Numbered from the stretch's first letter, positions 34,031 to 43,477 are shown. The stretch is DNA of 64,000 nucleotides from CAZVNZ01 sp964628515 (GCA_964628515.1 CAZVNZ010000007.1:1-64000); one strand, 5' to 3'. Notes: generated by a model not told the origin, from the sequence alone. Numbers and translations are program-made.

Positions 34031-34965
34031 AAACAAAACTAACTGCGCTTTTAAGCATAAAATACCCTATAATACAGGGCAGTATGGCTTGGATTGCAGA
34101 CGCAAGCCTTGCAGGTGCGGTAAGCCTTGCAGGCGGTCTTGGAGTAATTGCAGGGGGTAATGCCCCCGTGGAATTAGTACGCAAAGAAATAAAAGAGGTT
34201 AAACAGCTAACCTCTAATCCCTTTGCGGTAAATATTATGCTACTCTCCCCCAATGCCAAAGATTTAGCACAGCTTGTAATAGAGGAAAAAGTACCGGTGG
34301 TTACCACGGGTGCAGGCAACCCCTCTCCTTTTATTCCTATGTGGAAGGAGGCAGGCATTAAGGTTATACCCGTAATACCCAGCGTAGCTTATGCAAAACG
34401 TATGGAAAAAATGGGTGTGGACGGTGTAATTGCAGAAGGCACGGAGGCAGGAGGCCATGTTGGCGAGCTTACCACAATGGCGCTTATTCCTCAAATTTGC
34501 GATAATGTTTCCATTCCCGTTATTGCGGCAGGAGGCATTGCAGACGGCAGAGGTTTGGCGGCAGTGCTTATGCTTGGGGCTTGCGGTGCTCAAATAGGCA
34601 CACGGTTTTTAGTGGCAGACGAATGTACGGTACACCAAAACTACAAGCAAAAGGTGCTTGATGCAAAAGATACGGACAGCACGGTTACAGGCAGAGCAAC
34701 GGGTCACCCGGTGCGAGTGCTAAAAAACAAACTTGTGCGTCAATTTAAAGATTTAGAAGAAAAAAGTGCTACCTTAGAAGAATACGAGCAGTTAGGCTCG
34801 GACAGACTTCGCCTTGCGGTTAAGGATGGCGATGTAGACTTCGGCTCTGTAATGGCAGGGCAAATTGCAGGACTTGTATGCAAAACGGGCAGCGCAAAAG
34901 AAATAATGGAAGAAATTGTAAACGGCGCAATAGATAACCTTAAAGGAGTAAATAACTATGAATAA
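34027..34965 (+). CDS. fabK: Enoyl-ACP reductase II (FMN-dependent)
   Basis: A 312-residue TIM-barrel flavoprotein that reduces trans-2-enoyl-ACP, the last step of each elongation cycle. Typical FabK/nitronate-monooxygenase-like motifs are QGSMAWIADASLAGAVS, TTGAGNPSP, EGTEAGGH and PVIAAGGIADGRG. The operon has no FabI, so this is probably the elongation reductase. Coupled to acpP by an ATGA overlap, and to fabD by an 8-base overlap. Confidence 0.93.
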   Translation: MKTKLTALLSIKYPIIQGSMAWIADASLAGAVSLAGGLGVIAGGNAPVELVRKEIKEVKQLTSNPFAVNIMLLSPNAKDLAQLVIEEKVPVVTTGAGNPSPFIPMWKEAGIKVIPVIPSVAYAKRMEKMGVDGVIAEGTEAGGHVGELTTMALIPQICDNVSIPVIAAGGIADGRGLAAVLMLGACGAQIGTRFLVADECTVHQNYKQKVLDAKDTDSTVTGRATGHPVRVLKNKLVRQFKDLEEKSATLEEYEQLGSDRLRLAVKDGDVDFGSVMAGQIAGLVCKTGSAKEIMEEIVNGAIDNLKGVNNYE

Positions 34966-35887
34966 AATTGGGGTTATGTTCTCCGGACAAGGTGCGCAAA
35001 AAGTGGGTATGGGTAAAAGCCTTTTTGATAATGTTGATGTAGCAAAAGAGGTGTTTTTGCAAGCAAAAGAAATAATGCCAAATATTTTGGATGTTTGCTT
35101 TGAGGGCACAAGCGATATGCTTAATCTTACAATAAATACCCAACCTGCAATGTTTACGGTAGATATGGCGGCCTTTGCCGCTTTTAATTCCTACGGCTTT
35201 AATATAAGCTGTGGTGCAGGGTTTTCTTTAGGGGAATATCCGGCGCTGTGCGCAAGCGGTATGCTTTCCTTTAAAGATGCGCTTACTTTGGTTATTAAAA
35301 GAGCAAAGTGGATGCAGGAGGAAGCGGAAAAAAACAGCGGTGGTATGGTGGCAATACTTGGCAAAACCGCAAAAGAAGCAGAAGAACTTACACAAAAATT
35401 TGAAAACGACGGTATGATACTACCCGTAAACTACAACTGCCCCGGGCAGACGGTGGTGGCAGGGGAGAGCCGTGTAATAGATAAACTTATACCTTATTGT
35501 AAGGAAAACAAAATAAAATGCGCAAAACTTCCGGTAAACGGCGCCTTTCACTCTCCTCAAATGAAGGAAGTGGGGGTAAAAATTGCCGATTACATTAAAA
35601 ATATAGAGTTTGGCGCACCTACATTTACATTATATGCAAACAAAACGGGACTACCCTACAAAGAGGATGTAAAGGAAACTTTAGCCCTTCAAGCAAGTAG
35701 CCCTGTGCAGTTTGAAAGCATTATAAACAATATGCTGAAATCCGGAGTAACTACCTTTGTGGAAGTGGGTTTTGGCGGTACTCTGTGCGGTTTTGTAAAG
35801 CGGATAAGCAAGGAAGTTACTGTGCTAAACGTGCAAGACGCAGACACCCTAAAAGAAACGACAGAACAACTAAAAGGTTTAATATAA
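34958..35887 (+). CDS. fabD: Malonyl-CoA:ACP transacylase
   Basis: A 309-residue transacylase that loads malonate onto ACP. The nucleophile block reads GFSLGEYPAL where the usual sequence is GHSLGEYSAL; the residue before Ser is Phe instead of His. The second catalytic His is in VNGAFHSPQM, and FSGQGAQKVGMG opens the protein. AAAGGAG lies before ATG, inside the fabK end. The function is supported by position in the operon. Confidence 0.93.
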   Translation: MNKIGVMFSGQGAQKVGMGKSLFDNVDVAKEVFLQAKEIMPNILDVCFEGTSDMLNLTINTQPAMFTVDMAAFAAFNSYGFNISCGAGFSLGEYPALCASGMLSFKDALTLVIKRAKWMQEEAEKNSGGMVAILGKTAKEAEELTQKFENDGMILPVNYNCPGQTVVAGESRVIDKLIPYCKENKIKCAKLPVNGAFHSPQMKEVGVKIADYIKNIEFGAPTFTLYANKTGLPYKEDVKETLALQASSPVQFESIINNMLKSGVTTFVEVGFGGTLCGFVKRISKEVTVLNVQDADTLKETTEQLKGLI

Positions 35888-35917
35888 GCAAAATAATTGA
35901 TATAAAAGGAGGTGCCA

Positions 35918-36661
35918 ATGGCAGACGATATGGGAAAAACAGCATTGGTAACAGGAGCGTCGAGAGGCATAGGCAGAGCAATAGCAATAAGGCTTGCACA
36001 AGCAAAGTTTGATGTTGTTGTAAATTATTTATTTGAAGAAGAGGACTACGCAGGTGTAGTTAAAGAAATAGAGGCACTTGGGCAAAAGGCAATAGCCATT
36101 AAAGCGGATGTATCCGACTTTGCCCAAGTAGAAGGCATGATAGACAAAACGGTAGAGCAAATGGGCAGTATTGATGTACTTGTAAATAACGCAGGCATCA
36201 CCAAAGACAATCTGCTTATGCGTATGAAGGAGCAGGACTTTGACAGCGTAATTAACATCAACCTTAAAAGTGTGTTTAACTGCTCTAAATGTGCGATTAA
36301 GTATATGGTTAAGCAAAGAAGCGGTTGTATTGTAAGCATGTCCTCCATAGTGGGAGAAAACGGTAGCCCCGGACAAACCAACTATTCTGCATCTAAAGCA
36401 GGAATTATCGGTTTTACAAAATCTTTGGCTAAAGAGGTGGGCTCTCGTGGAATACGAGTAAACGCAATAGCCCCCGGATTTGTTGCAACCAACATGACAG
36501 AAGTGCTTAGCGAAAACTTAAAAGAAGCAATGCTAAACACCGTACCCCTTAAAAGACCGGGTACACCCGAAGATATTGCAAATGCAGTAGCATTTTTAGT
36601 AAGCAAGGATGCGTCCTACATTACAGGGCATGTACTAAACGTAAACGGCGGTATGGCGTAA
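35918..36661 (+). CDS. fabG: 3-oxoacyl-ACP reductase
   Basis: A 247-residue short-chain dehydrogenase that reduces 3-oxoacyl-ACP with NADPH. The cofactor motif TGASRGIG, the NNAG motif and the catalytic S...YSASK set are present, with the C-terminal GHVLNVNGGMA typical of FabG. ATG 35918 is chosen because AGGAGG ends six bases upstream; in-frame GTG 35912 overlaps that site. The 54-base gap to fabF contains CATCATCACAATAAAA. Confidence 0.94.
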   Translation: MADDMGKTALVTGASRGIGRAIAIRLAQAKFDVVVNYLFEEEDYAGVVKEIEALGQKAIAIKADVSDFAQVEGMIDKTVEQMGSIDVLVNNAGITKDNLLMRMKEQDFDSVININLKSVFNCSKCAIKYMVKQRSGCIVSMSSIVGENGSPGQTNYSASKAGIIGFTKSLAKEVGSRGIRVNAIAPGFVATNMTEVLSENLKEAMLNTVPLKRPGTPEDIANAVAFLVSKDASYITGHVLNVNGGMA

Positions 36662-36715
36662 TTTTTACGTCATCATCACAATAAAAAAAACTTACTTTAG
36701 CGAGGTATAGCAAAT

Positions 36716-37948
36716 TTGGCAAAAAGAGTAGTAATTACAGGCTTAGGCGCACTTTCCCCTAACGGAAACACCGCACAAGATTCATGGGATAACATCAAAA
36801 AGGGCGTAAACGGCATTACCCCACTAACAAGAGTGGTTATTGAAGGTTTGCCCGTTAAATTTGCAGGGCAACTGCAAAACTTTGATGTGTTTGATTACTT
36901 GGATAAAAAAGAGGTTCGACGTTTCGACGAATACTCTCAATACGGTGTTATTGCAGGCACGCAAGCAATGGAAGATGCGGATTTTAAGGACAACAGACCA
37001 CCGGCAGAAGAGTTTGGGGTTATTTTGGGTAGCGGAGTGGGAGGCTTGGATACTTCGGAAAGGGAGCATACAAAGCTTTACGAAAGAGGTTTCAGACGTG
37101 TAAACCCTCTGCTTATTCCTATGATGATTTCCAACATGGGTGCAGGTAACCTTGCTGTCAGGCTTGGACTAAAAGGGCATTGCACTTGTGTTACAACCGC
37201 TTGTGCGTCGGCGGCACATTCTATTGGAGATGCTTACAGATTAATTAAGCACGGCTACCAAACGGCTATGCTTGCAGGCGGTGCGGAATCCCCCGTTAAA
37301 CTCCTTGCAATCTCCGGCTTTTTAGGGTTGCAGGCAGTTACCACTACCTCCGAGTTAGACAGAGCCTCCATTCCTTTCGATAAGGAAAGAAGTGGTTTTA
37401 TTATTGGTGAGGGTGCAGGTGTGCTTGTACTTGAAGAGTACGAGCACGCAATTAAGCGAGGGGCTAAAATTTATGGCGAAATTTTAGGCTACGGCGCTAC
37501 TTGCGATGCCTACCACATGACAGCCCCCGAGCCTGAGGGCACGTGTATGGCAAATGCCATGGAGCTTGCCATTAAAGAGGCAGGCATAGCCAAGGAAGAG
37601 ATAGGGTATATTAATGCACACGGTACTTCCACCCCGCTTAACGATAAAATAGAAACCCTATCTATTAAAAGGGTATTTGGCGAAAACACCAAAATTCCTA
37701 TATCTTCCACAAAATCCATGACAGGGCATCTTTTAGGTGCGGCAGGTGGCATAGAGGCAATCTTTAGCATAAAAGCAATGGAGGATGGTATACTGCCCCC
37801 CACCATAAACTTAAAAGTTAAAGACGAAGAGTGCGATTTGGATTATATTCCAAACATAGCAAGAAAACAGGAAATAAAGTATTGTATGTCTAACTCCTTA
37901 GCTTTTGGCGGACAAAACGCATGTTTGCTTTTCGGCAAGGTGGAATAA
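36716..37948 (+). CDS. fabF: 3-oxoacyl-ACP synthase II
   Basis: A 410-residue elongation condensing enzyme. The catalytic Cys is in TTACASAAHSIGDAY, and the two His residues are in NAHGTSTPLND and STKSMTGHLLGAAGG. The start is TTG 36716 (LAKRVVITG...), read as Met, with GCGAGG upstream; no ATG fits the family N-terminus. A 152-base gap to accB follows. Confidence 0.94.
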   Translation: MAKRVVITGLGALSPNGNTAQDSWDNIKKGVNGITPLTRVVIEGLPVKFAGQLQNFDVFDYLDKKEVRRFDEYSQYGVIAGTQAMEDADFKDNRPPAEEFGVILGSGVGGLDTSEREHTKLYERGFRRVNPLLIPMMISNMGAGNLAVRLGLKGHCTCVTTACASAAHSIGDAYRLIKHGYQTAMLAGGAESPVKLLAISGFLGLQAVTTTSELDRASIPFDKERSGFIIGEGAGVLVLEEYEHAIKRGAKIYGEILGYGATCDAYHMTAPEPEGTCMANAMELAIKEAGIAKEEIGYINAHGTSTPLNDKIETLSIKRVFGENTKIPISSTKSMTGHLLGAAGGIEAIFSIKAMEDGILPPTINLKVKDEECDLDYIPNIARKQEIKYCMSNSLAFGGQNACLLFGKVE

Positions 37949-38100
37949 CGCACAAAACAGGCTTGGTTGGGGTAAAACTTAACCACGCCGTGTAAAAACG
38001 CCGTGGCACACGGCAATAAGTGTACAAGCAATACAGAATATAGAATATATAATACAGTATATAGCATTTAGACCATAGACTAAAAAAGGCGGTAGAAACA
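37949..38100 (+). other. fabF-accB spacer with competing hairpins
   Basis: CCACG/CGTGG and GCCGTGT/ACACGGC pairs (about 37983-38015) overlap, so two mutually exclusive stem-loops can form. No T tract follows the second one. AT-rich DNA with TATA-like words precedes accB. It could be an internal control point of the operon. Confidence 0.35.
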
Positions 38101-38544
38101 TTGGATATAAACTCTGTAATAGAACTTCTAAACTCTGTGGAAAACACAGGTTGGACAAAATTTGAGGTTACACACAAAGATTTTACTTTAAAGTTAGAAA
38201 GGGATAACGAAAAAGAGGTAATTGCAAGACCACCCGTAAAAGCGATCCCTACTGCACCCAAAACTACGGCGGTAGCGGAGGAAGTGGCGCAATCCCCCAC
38301 AGAAAAAACTTTCAACGAAAACGATAAATCGGTAGAATCCCCCTTGGTGGGAATATATCACAATCCAAAAGAAAGTATTAAAATTGGAGATAAAGTCAAA
38401 AAAGGTACAATAGTGTGCCTAATAGAAGCCATGAAATTAATGAACGAAATTACAATGCCCGAGGACGGCGAAATCACCTGGTGCGCATGTGCGGAAAACG
38501 ACTCGGTGGAATTTGGGCAAATGTTGTTTAAATATACGGTTTGA
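38101..38544 (+). CDS. accB: Biotin carboxyl carrier protein of acetyl-CoA carboxylase
   Basis: A 147-residue BCCP. The C-terminal biotinyl domain has the Lys to be biotinylated in EAMKLMNEI, and the N-terminal ~45 residues plus an Ala/Pro/Thr linker are as in other BCCPs. The start is TTG 38101 behind AAGGCGG. It carries carboxybiotin between AccC and AccA/AccD. The stop overlaps the first possible fabZ codon. Confidence 0.92.
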   Translation: MDINSVIELLNSVENTGWTKFEVTHKDFTLKLERDNEKEVIARPPVKAIPTAPKTTAVAEEVAQSPTEKTFNENDKSVESPLVGIYHNPKESIKIGDKVKKGTIVCLIEAMKLMNEITMPEDGEITWCACAENDSVEFGQMLFKYTV

Positions 38545-38555
38545 GGGTTAATAAA

Positions 38556-38996
38556 ATGTTAATAGATAAAGAGGGTATAAAAGGTATAATTCCTCATAGA
38601 GAGCCTTTTTTGCTCATAGACGAAATTATAGAATACGAGGTTGCAAAAAGCGCAACGGCGGTTTGGCATATAACGGAAGATTTATACTTCTTTAAAGGGC
38701 ATTTTCCGGGAAATCCGGTACTGCCCGGGGTTCTTATGGTGGAAGCCTTGGCACAAACAGGGGCGGTAGCAATACTGCAAGACGAAAGATTTAAAGGTAA
38801 GCTGGCACTTTTTGGAGGTATAAATAAAATACGGTTTAGAGGAATGGTAAAACCGGGAGACGATTTAATACTGTATACCGAATTAATTAAAATATCCAAA
38901 TACGGTGGCACTGGAAGTGTTAGGGCTACGGTTAATGATAAGGTTGTTTGCGAGGGCGAAATACTTTTTGTTTTTGCAAACATGGAGGAAAAATAA
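38556..38996 (+). CDS. fabZ: 3-hydroxyacyl-ACP dehydratase
   Basis: A 146-residue hotdog dehydratase that forms trans-2-enoyl-ACP. The catalytic His is in PHREPFLLIDEI and the Glu in PGVLMVEALAQTG, with the GHFPGNPVLPG loop between. ATG 38556 (GAGGG eight bases upstream) is preferred to TTG 38541. It sits between accB and accC, an order common in Clostridia. Confidence 0.94.
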   Translation: MLIDKEGIKGIIPHREPFLLIDEIIEYEVAKSATAVWHITEDLYFFKGHFPGNPVLPGVLMVEALAQTGAVAILQDERFKGKLALFGGINKIRFRGMVKPGDDLILYTELIKISKYGGTGSVRATVNDKVVCEGEILFVFANMEEK

Positions 38997-39001
38997 ATAG
39001 A

Positions 39002-40345
39002 ATGATAAAAAAGGTACTTGTTGCAAACAGAGGAGAGATAGCAATACGTGTAATACGTGCTTGCAGAGAAATGGGTATAGAAACGGTAGCGGTGTATTCC
39101 ACGGCGGATAAATCCGCCCTGCATACTCAACTTGCGGACGAGGCGGTGTGTATAGGGCTGCCTGCCCCTAAAGACAGCTATTTAAACACCTACAATATAT
39201 TATCTGCGGCGGCAATAACGGAGGCGGATGCAATACACCCGGGCTACGGCTTTTTATCCGAAAACTCCAAATTTGTAAGAATGTGCAACAAAAGCAACAT
39301 AACCTTTATTGGCCCGGATGCCGAGTCCATGGAAAAAATGGGGGATAAGCTAATGGCAAGAAACATTATGCTAAAAGCAAATGTACCCATAATACCGGGG
39401 ACGGTAGAGCCACTAAAAGACGCAAAGCACGCAATAAAAGTTGCAGGCGAGGTGGGCTATCCCGTTATGGTAAAAGCGGCACACGGCGGTGGTGGCAGAG
39501 GAATACGCAAGGTAGATTGCAAAGAAGATATGGAAAGCGCTTTTATGTCCGCATTTCAAGAAGCGGAAAACGGTTTTGGGGATGGCACTTTGTACTTAGA
39601 AAAATGTATTGAGGACGCAAGGCATATAGAAGTGCAAATTTTGTGCGACAACCATGGCAATGCAGTTAATTTATTCGAGCGTGAGTGTTCGTTGCAAAGG
39701 CGCAACCAAAAGCTAATGGAAGAAGCCCCAAGCATAGCGCTTACTAAAAATCAACGTAAAGAAATAGGAGATGCGGCTGTTAGGGCGGCAAAGGCATCGG
39801 GGTACAAAAACGCAGGTACAATAGAGTTTTTGCTTGATGATGATGGCAGTTTCTACTTTATGGAGCTAAATGCAAGAGTGCAGGTGGAGCATCCCGTAAC
39901 GGAGATGATAACCGGTATAGATATAGTACGTGAGCAAATAATGATTGCAAGCGGTGGCAAACTACAATTTAAGCAGGAGGATTTACACATAAACGGCCAT
40001 GCAATAGAGTGCCGAATAAATGCGGAGGACCCTTCCAAAAACTTTATGCCTTCCATAGGAAAGATAGATGTACTGCATTTTCCGGGAGGACCGGGAGTAC
40101 GTTTTGATACTGCAATGTATACAGGATACAAAATACCCCCAAACTACGACTCTATGATAGGCAAGCTAATTGTCCACGCACCCACACGCCCGATGGCAAT
40201 GGCTAAAATGCGGGCGGCACTAACCGAGCTTGTGGTGGACGGTGTTACAACCAATGCGGATTTCCAATTAGATTTACTTAATCATAAAGCGGTTATAGAG
40301 GGCAGTTTAGATACAGGGCTTGTAAATCGTATAATGGAGGAATAA
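39002..40345 (+). CDS. accC: Biotin carboxylase of acetyl-CoA carboxylase
   Basis: A 447-residue ATP-grasp enzyme that carboxylates BCCP-bound biotin. KKVLVANRGEIAIRVIRACRE, the glycine-rich HGGGGRGIR loop, the ECSLQRR motif and MELNARVQVEHPVTE are diagnostic. ATG 39002 gives the standard N-terminus; the frame upstream is an out-of-family extension within fabZ. GGAGG lies 13 bases upstream. Confidence 0.95.
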   Translation: MIKKVLVANRGEIAIRVIRACREMGIETVAVYSTADKSALHTQLADEAVCIGLPAPKDSYLNTYNILSAAAITEADAIHPGYGFLSENSKFVRMCNKSNITFIGPDAESMEKMGDKLMARNIMLKANVPIIPGTVEPLKDAKHAIKVAGEVGYPVMVKAAHGGGGRGIRKVDCKEDMESAFMSAFQEAENGFGDGTLYLEKCIEDARHIEVQILCDNHGNAVNLFERECSLQRRNQKLMEEAPSIALTKNQRKEIGDAAVRAAKASGYKNAGTIEFLLDDDGSFYFMELNARVQVEHPVTEMITGIDIVREQIMIASGGKLQFKQEDLHINGHAIECRINAEDPSKNFMPSIGKIDVLHFPGGPGVRFDTAMYTGYKIPPNYDSMIGKLIVHAPTRPMAMAKMRAALTELVVDGVTTNADFQLDLLNHKAVIEGSLDTGLVNRIMEE

Positions 40346-40348
40346 CAA

Positions 40349-41257
40349 ATGGCGCTTTTTAACAAAAAAAAGAAGGATGTTACCTTAAAGGTTTACAAAT
40401 CTAACCAAGAAACACACATGTTAAGCGACACCCAAACGGATGTGTACAACGAAACAAAAAAGGAGCAAGCATCGGAGGAAGGCTTATGGGAGCGTTGCCC
40501 AAGCTGTGCTCATATTTTATATGCGGACGATTTACAAAACGATTTAAACGTGTGCAGTGCCTGCGGATACCACTTTAGGCTAAACGCAAGACAGCGTATA
40601 AGACTAACGGCGGACGAAGGCACATTTTTAGAGTTTAACCAAGACCTTACAGGCACAAACCCCCTTAATTTTCCGGGTTACGAGGAAAAACTTTCTAAAT
40701 TAAGGGTGTTTACCAACCAAAAGGAAGCAATAATTACAGGAGAGTGCGAAATAGAAGGGCTACCCTGCGTACTTGCGGTTATGGACGGCTTTTTTATGAT
40801 GGGCTCTATGGGGGCGGCGGTAGGCGAAAAGTTTACACTTGCGGCAGAAAAAGCCTTAGACAAAAAAGTGCCCCTAATAGCCTTTACCGTATCCGGCGGT
40901 GCACGAATGCAAGAAGGGCTGGTGTCCTTAATGCAAATGAGCAAAACAGCGGCGGTGGCGGCAAAGATGGACGAGGCAAAAATCCCCTATTTTGTGGTGC
41001 TTACAGACCCTACAACGGGGGGAGTAACCGCAAGTTTTGCCATGCTTGGCGATGTAACCATAGCAGAGCCCTACGCATTAATAGGCTTTGCAGGCAGACG
41101 TGTAATAGAGCAAACGGTAAAACAGGTACTGCCCGAGGATTTTCAAAAGGCGGAATTTTTGCTGGAAAAGGGCTTTGTAGATATGATAGTACACCGCTCA
41201 CAGCTTAAAGAAACGCTGGCAAAACTAATAAAAATTCATGGTGGAGGTGCTAAATAA
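40349..41257 (+). CDS. accD: Acetyl-CoA carboxylase carboxyltransferase beta subunit
   Basis: A 302-residue subunit with the N-terminal zinc ribbon (CPSC...CSAC, residues ~51-73) and the crotonase-like carboxyltransferase domain (TVSGGARMQEG, DPTTGGVTASFAMLGD). It pairs with AccA to move CO2 from biotin to acetyl-CoA. GGAGG precedes ATG. Its TAA shares one base with the accA ATG. Confidence 0.95.
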   Translation: MALFNKKKKDVTLKVYKSNQETHMLSDTQTDVYNETKKEQASEEGLWERCPSCAHILYADDLQNDLNVCSACGYHFRLNARQRIRLTADEGTFLEFNQDLTGTNPLNFPGYEEKLSKLRVFTNQKEAIITGECEIEGLPCVLAVMDGFFMMGSMGAAVGEKFTLAAEKALDKKVPLIAFTVSGGARMQEGLVSLMQMSKTAAVAAKMDEAKIPYFVVLTDPTTGGVTASFAMLGDVTIAEPYALIGFAGRRVIEQTVKQVLPEDFQKAEFLLEKGFVDMIVHRSQLKETLAKLIKIHGGGAK

Positions 41258-42069
41258 TGAGTAAAACTCCTTGGGATGTGGTGCAAATAGCAAGAGACCC
41301 TAAGCGCCCCACATCAAAATATTTTATAGATAATATATTTACGGATTTTCTCGAGTTGCATGGGGATAGATTTTTTGGTGATGATAGCGCAGTAATTGCA
41401 GGAGTGGGGCTTATAGACGGTATGCCCGTTACTGTAATAGGACAGGAAAAGGGTAGCGACATTGCCTCAAAAAGCATGCGCAATTTTGGTTGCGCACACC
41501 CCGAAGGGTACAGAAAATCTTTGCGGTTGGTAAAACAAGCGGAAAAGTTTAACCGTCCCGTAATATTTTTTGTGGACACTCAAGGTGCATTTTGCGGAAT
41601 AGGCGCAGAAGAGCGAGGAATGGGGGAAGCCCTTGCCCGTAACTTAGAAGAGCTTTCTCGGGTAAAAGTTCCTGTAATAAGCATATTATTAGGAGAAGGG
41701 GGTAGCGGAGGCGCACTTGCTTTTGCGGTTTGCGACAAAATGGCAATGCTTGAAAACTCCATGTACTCTATACTGTCTCCCGAAGGGTTTTCCAGTATTT
41801 TGTGGAAGGATAACTCAAGAGCCAAGGAAGCGGCAGAGCTTATGAAAATAACCGCCTACGAGGTTTTGGAAATGAAGATAATAGACGATGTAATAAAAGA
41901 ACCCGAGACAACCACCACAGAGGACGGAGGAGAGTTTGCCTTAGAGGTTAAAAAGTACATTGTAGACAACCTAAACCTACTGTGCAAAAAAAGCACCAAA
42001 GAATTACTAAAGGAACGTAACGCAAAAATAAGAAATTTTGGTTGCGAGTATATACAAAAAACCACCTAA
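41257..42069 (+). CDS. accA: Acetyl-CoA carboxylase carboxyltransferase alpha subunit
   Basis: A 270-residue subunit. RPTSKYFIDNIFTDFLELHGDR, DTQGAFCGIGAEERG, EGGSGGALAFAVCD and YSILSPEGFSSILWKD are AccA hallmarks. It ends the enzymatic part of the fatty acid operon; a ComFB-type gene follows after 39 bases without a terminator. Confidence 0.95.
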   Translation: MSKTPWDVVQIARDPKRPTSKYFIDNIFTDFLELHGDRFFGDDSAVIAGVGLIDGMPVTVIGQEKGSDIASKSMRNFGCAHPEGYRKSLRLVKQAEKFNRPVIFFVDTQGAFCGIGAEERGMGEALARNLEELSRVKVPVISILLGEGGSGGALAFAVCDKMAMLENSMYSILSPEGFSSILWKDNSRAKEAAELMKITAYEVLEMKIIDDVIKEPETTTTEDGGEFALEVKKYIVDNLNLLCKKSTKELLKERNAKIRNFGCEYIQKTT

Positions 42070-42108
42070 CTAATTAAAGGCTAACCAATTAAACACGGAG
42101 GGAAAGCA

Positions 42109-42405
42109 TTGAGCAAGATAGTAATAGAAAATATTATGGAAAGAATTGTACTCAACGATGTGGAAGACCTTATGCAAAAAGCAGGTGCTTGCAGTTGCGA
42201 AAAGTGCAAGATGGACGTTGCTGCAATAGCTTTAAACAATCTTCCGCCAAAGTATATTGTGTCTGTTGCAGGCTTTATTATGGAGTCCTACAATATGAGC
42301 AAACTGCAAGGCAAGGTGGATATTTACAACGAAATATTCAGGGCGATAGAAATGGTAAAAGAGCACCCCATGCACGACGAATACCTAAAAACCACAGGGA
42401 AATAA
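42109..42405 (+). CDS. ComFB-type small protein
   Basis: A 98-residue helical protein matching the late-competence ComFB family: ENIMERIVLNDVEDLM, a Cys cluster CSCEKCKMDVAAIALNNLPPKY and YNEIFRAIEMVKEHP. The C-x-C-x-x-C group could hold zinc. ComFB members have been reported to bind cyclic dinucleotides in cyanobacteria, which would fit the c-di-GMP enzymes in this window, but binding here is inference. It starts at TTG 42109 behind GGAGGG and is probably read with the fab/acc genes. No competence genes are nearby. Confidence 0.78.
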   Translation: MSKIVIENIMERIVLNDVEDLMQKAGACSCEKCKMDVAAIALNNLPPKYIVSVAGFIMESYNMSKLQGKVDIYNEIFRAIEMVKEHPMHDEYLKTTGK

Positions 42406-42418
42406 GGCTGTTTTACAG

Positions 42419-42434
42419 CATCACCATAAAAAAA
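42419..42434 (+). repeat. CATCACCATAAA word before a ribosome binding site
   Basis: One of at least four perfect ATCACCATAAA 11-mers in the window; the others are at ~10366, ~13420 and ~63484 (first two on the minus strand). Confidence 0.5.
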
Positions 42435-42447
42435 CAAGGAGCGCTAA

Positions 42448-43440
42448 ATGACTGGGAAAGAACGGATACTAAACACCATAAAGGACATAACCACGGATAA
42501 AATTCCTAATTTAAACATACTGATGACATTTGCCGCAAAAGAAATTAAGGTAAACTACAAAGAGTATTGCACAAACTACAAAAACCTAACCAAAGGCAAT
42601 ATAGAATGTGCTCAAAAATACGGTATTGACTGCGTTACGGTAATGTCCGATGCACTTATTGAGGCGACTGATTTAGGCATAAACGCACAATTTCCCACAG
42701 ACGATGTGCCCTACACCAAAGAGCATTTTACCTTAGAACAGCTACAAAAGCTAAAGCCCATTAAACCTGAGGACGGCAAACGCATGACAAACAGGGTTAA
42801 TGCAGTAGCCGAATACAAAAGGATATGCAAGGACGAATACGCAATAATAGGTTGGGCGGAAGGCGCATTTGCGGAAATGGCAGACCTACGTGGCGTAAAC
42901 GAAATTATGATAGATATGTACGACGAGCCCGAAACCGTGCACGAAATACTTGCTATGTGCTTAGAGCAAGGCAAGCTACTTGCAAAGGCGCAAATAGATG
43001 CAGGTGCGGATATAATAGGGGTAGGAGACGCAATATGCTCTGTGGCAGGGCCTGTTGCCTATAAACAATTTGGTTTAAAATACGAGGCGGAGCTATTAAA
43101 ATACATTAAAGAATGTGGTGCATACACAAAACTCCACATTTGCGGAGATATTACACCCCTTTTGCATCTGCTCCCCATAGAATATATAGACATTTTGGAT
43201 TTAGATTGGGTGGTAGACATTAAAACCGCCCGTGAAACAGTAGGCGAAAAACCGGTAATAAGCGGAAATTACGACCCTGTGGCAATACTTTTGCAAGGGA
43301 GCACTCAAGATGTAAACACGGCGGTAAAGCGGTGCGCGGGGTACACAATAAACTACGCAACTTCCGCAGGGTGCGAAGTCCCAAAAGACACTCCCAAAGA
43401 AAATCTTATGGAAGTAAAACGGGCGATAGAAGAAATATAA
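42448..43440 (+). CDS. UroD-superfamily methyltransferase-like protein (MtaA/CmuA type)
   Basis: A 330-residue TIM-barrel protein of the uroporphyrinogen decarboxylase superfamily, in the cobamide methyltransferase branch. The zinc set looks complete: H-x-C in KLHICGDI and a later Cys in TSAGCEVPKDTPKENL, as in MtaA-type enzymes. It lacks the Arg-rich N-terminus of true HemE. It should move a methyl group between a corrinoid and a thiol, but no corrinoid protein gene is nearby. AAGGAG precedes ATG; a strong terminator follows. Confidence 0.75.
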   Translation: MTGKERILNTIKDITTDKIPNLNILMTFAAKEIKVNYKEYCTNYKNLTKGNIECAQKYGIDCVTVMSDALIEATDLGINAQFPTDDVPYTKEHFTLEQLQKLKPIKPEDGKRMTNRVNAVAEYKRICKDEYAIIGWAEGAFAEMADLRGVNEIMIDMYDEPETVHEILAMCLEQGKLLAKAQIDAGADIIGVGDAICSVAGPVAYKQFGLKYEAELLKYIKECGAYTKLHICGDITPLLHLLPIEYIDILDLDWVVDIKTARETVGEKPVISGNYDPVAILLQGSTQDVNTAVKRCAGYTINYATSAGCEVPKDTPKENLMEVKRAIEEI

Positions 43441-43448
43441 AACATAAG

Positions 43449-43477
43449 GGGAAATTGGGTAAATTTCCCTTTTTTTA
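43449..43477 (+). terminator. Intrinsic terminator after the UroD-like gene
   Basis: GGGAAATT (43449-43456) pairs with AATTTCCC (43462-43469), followed by T7 or more. Confidence 0.88.
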
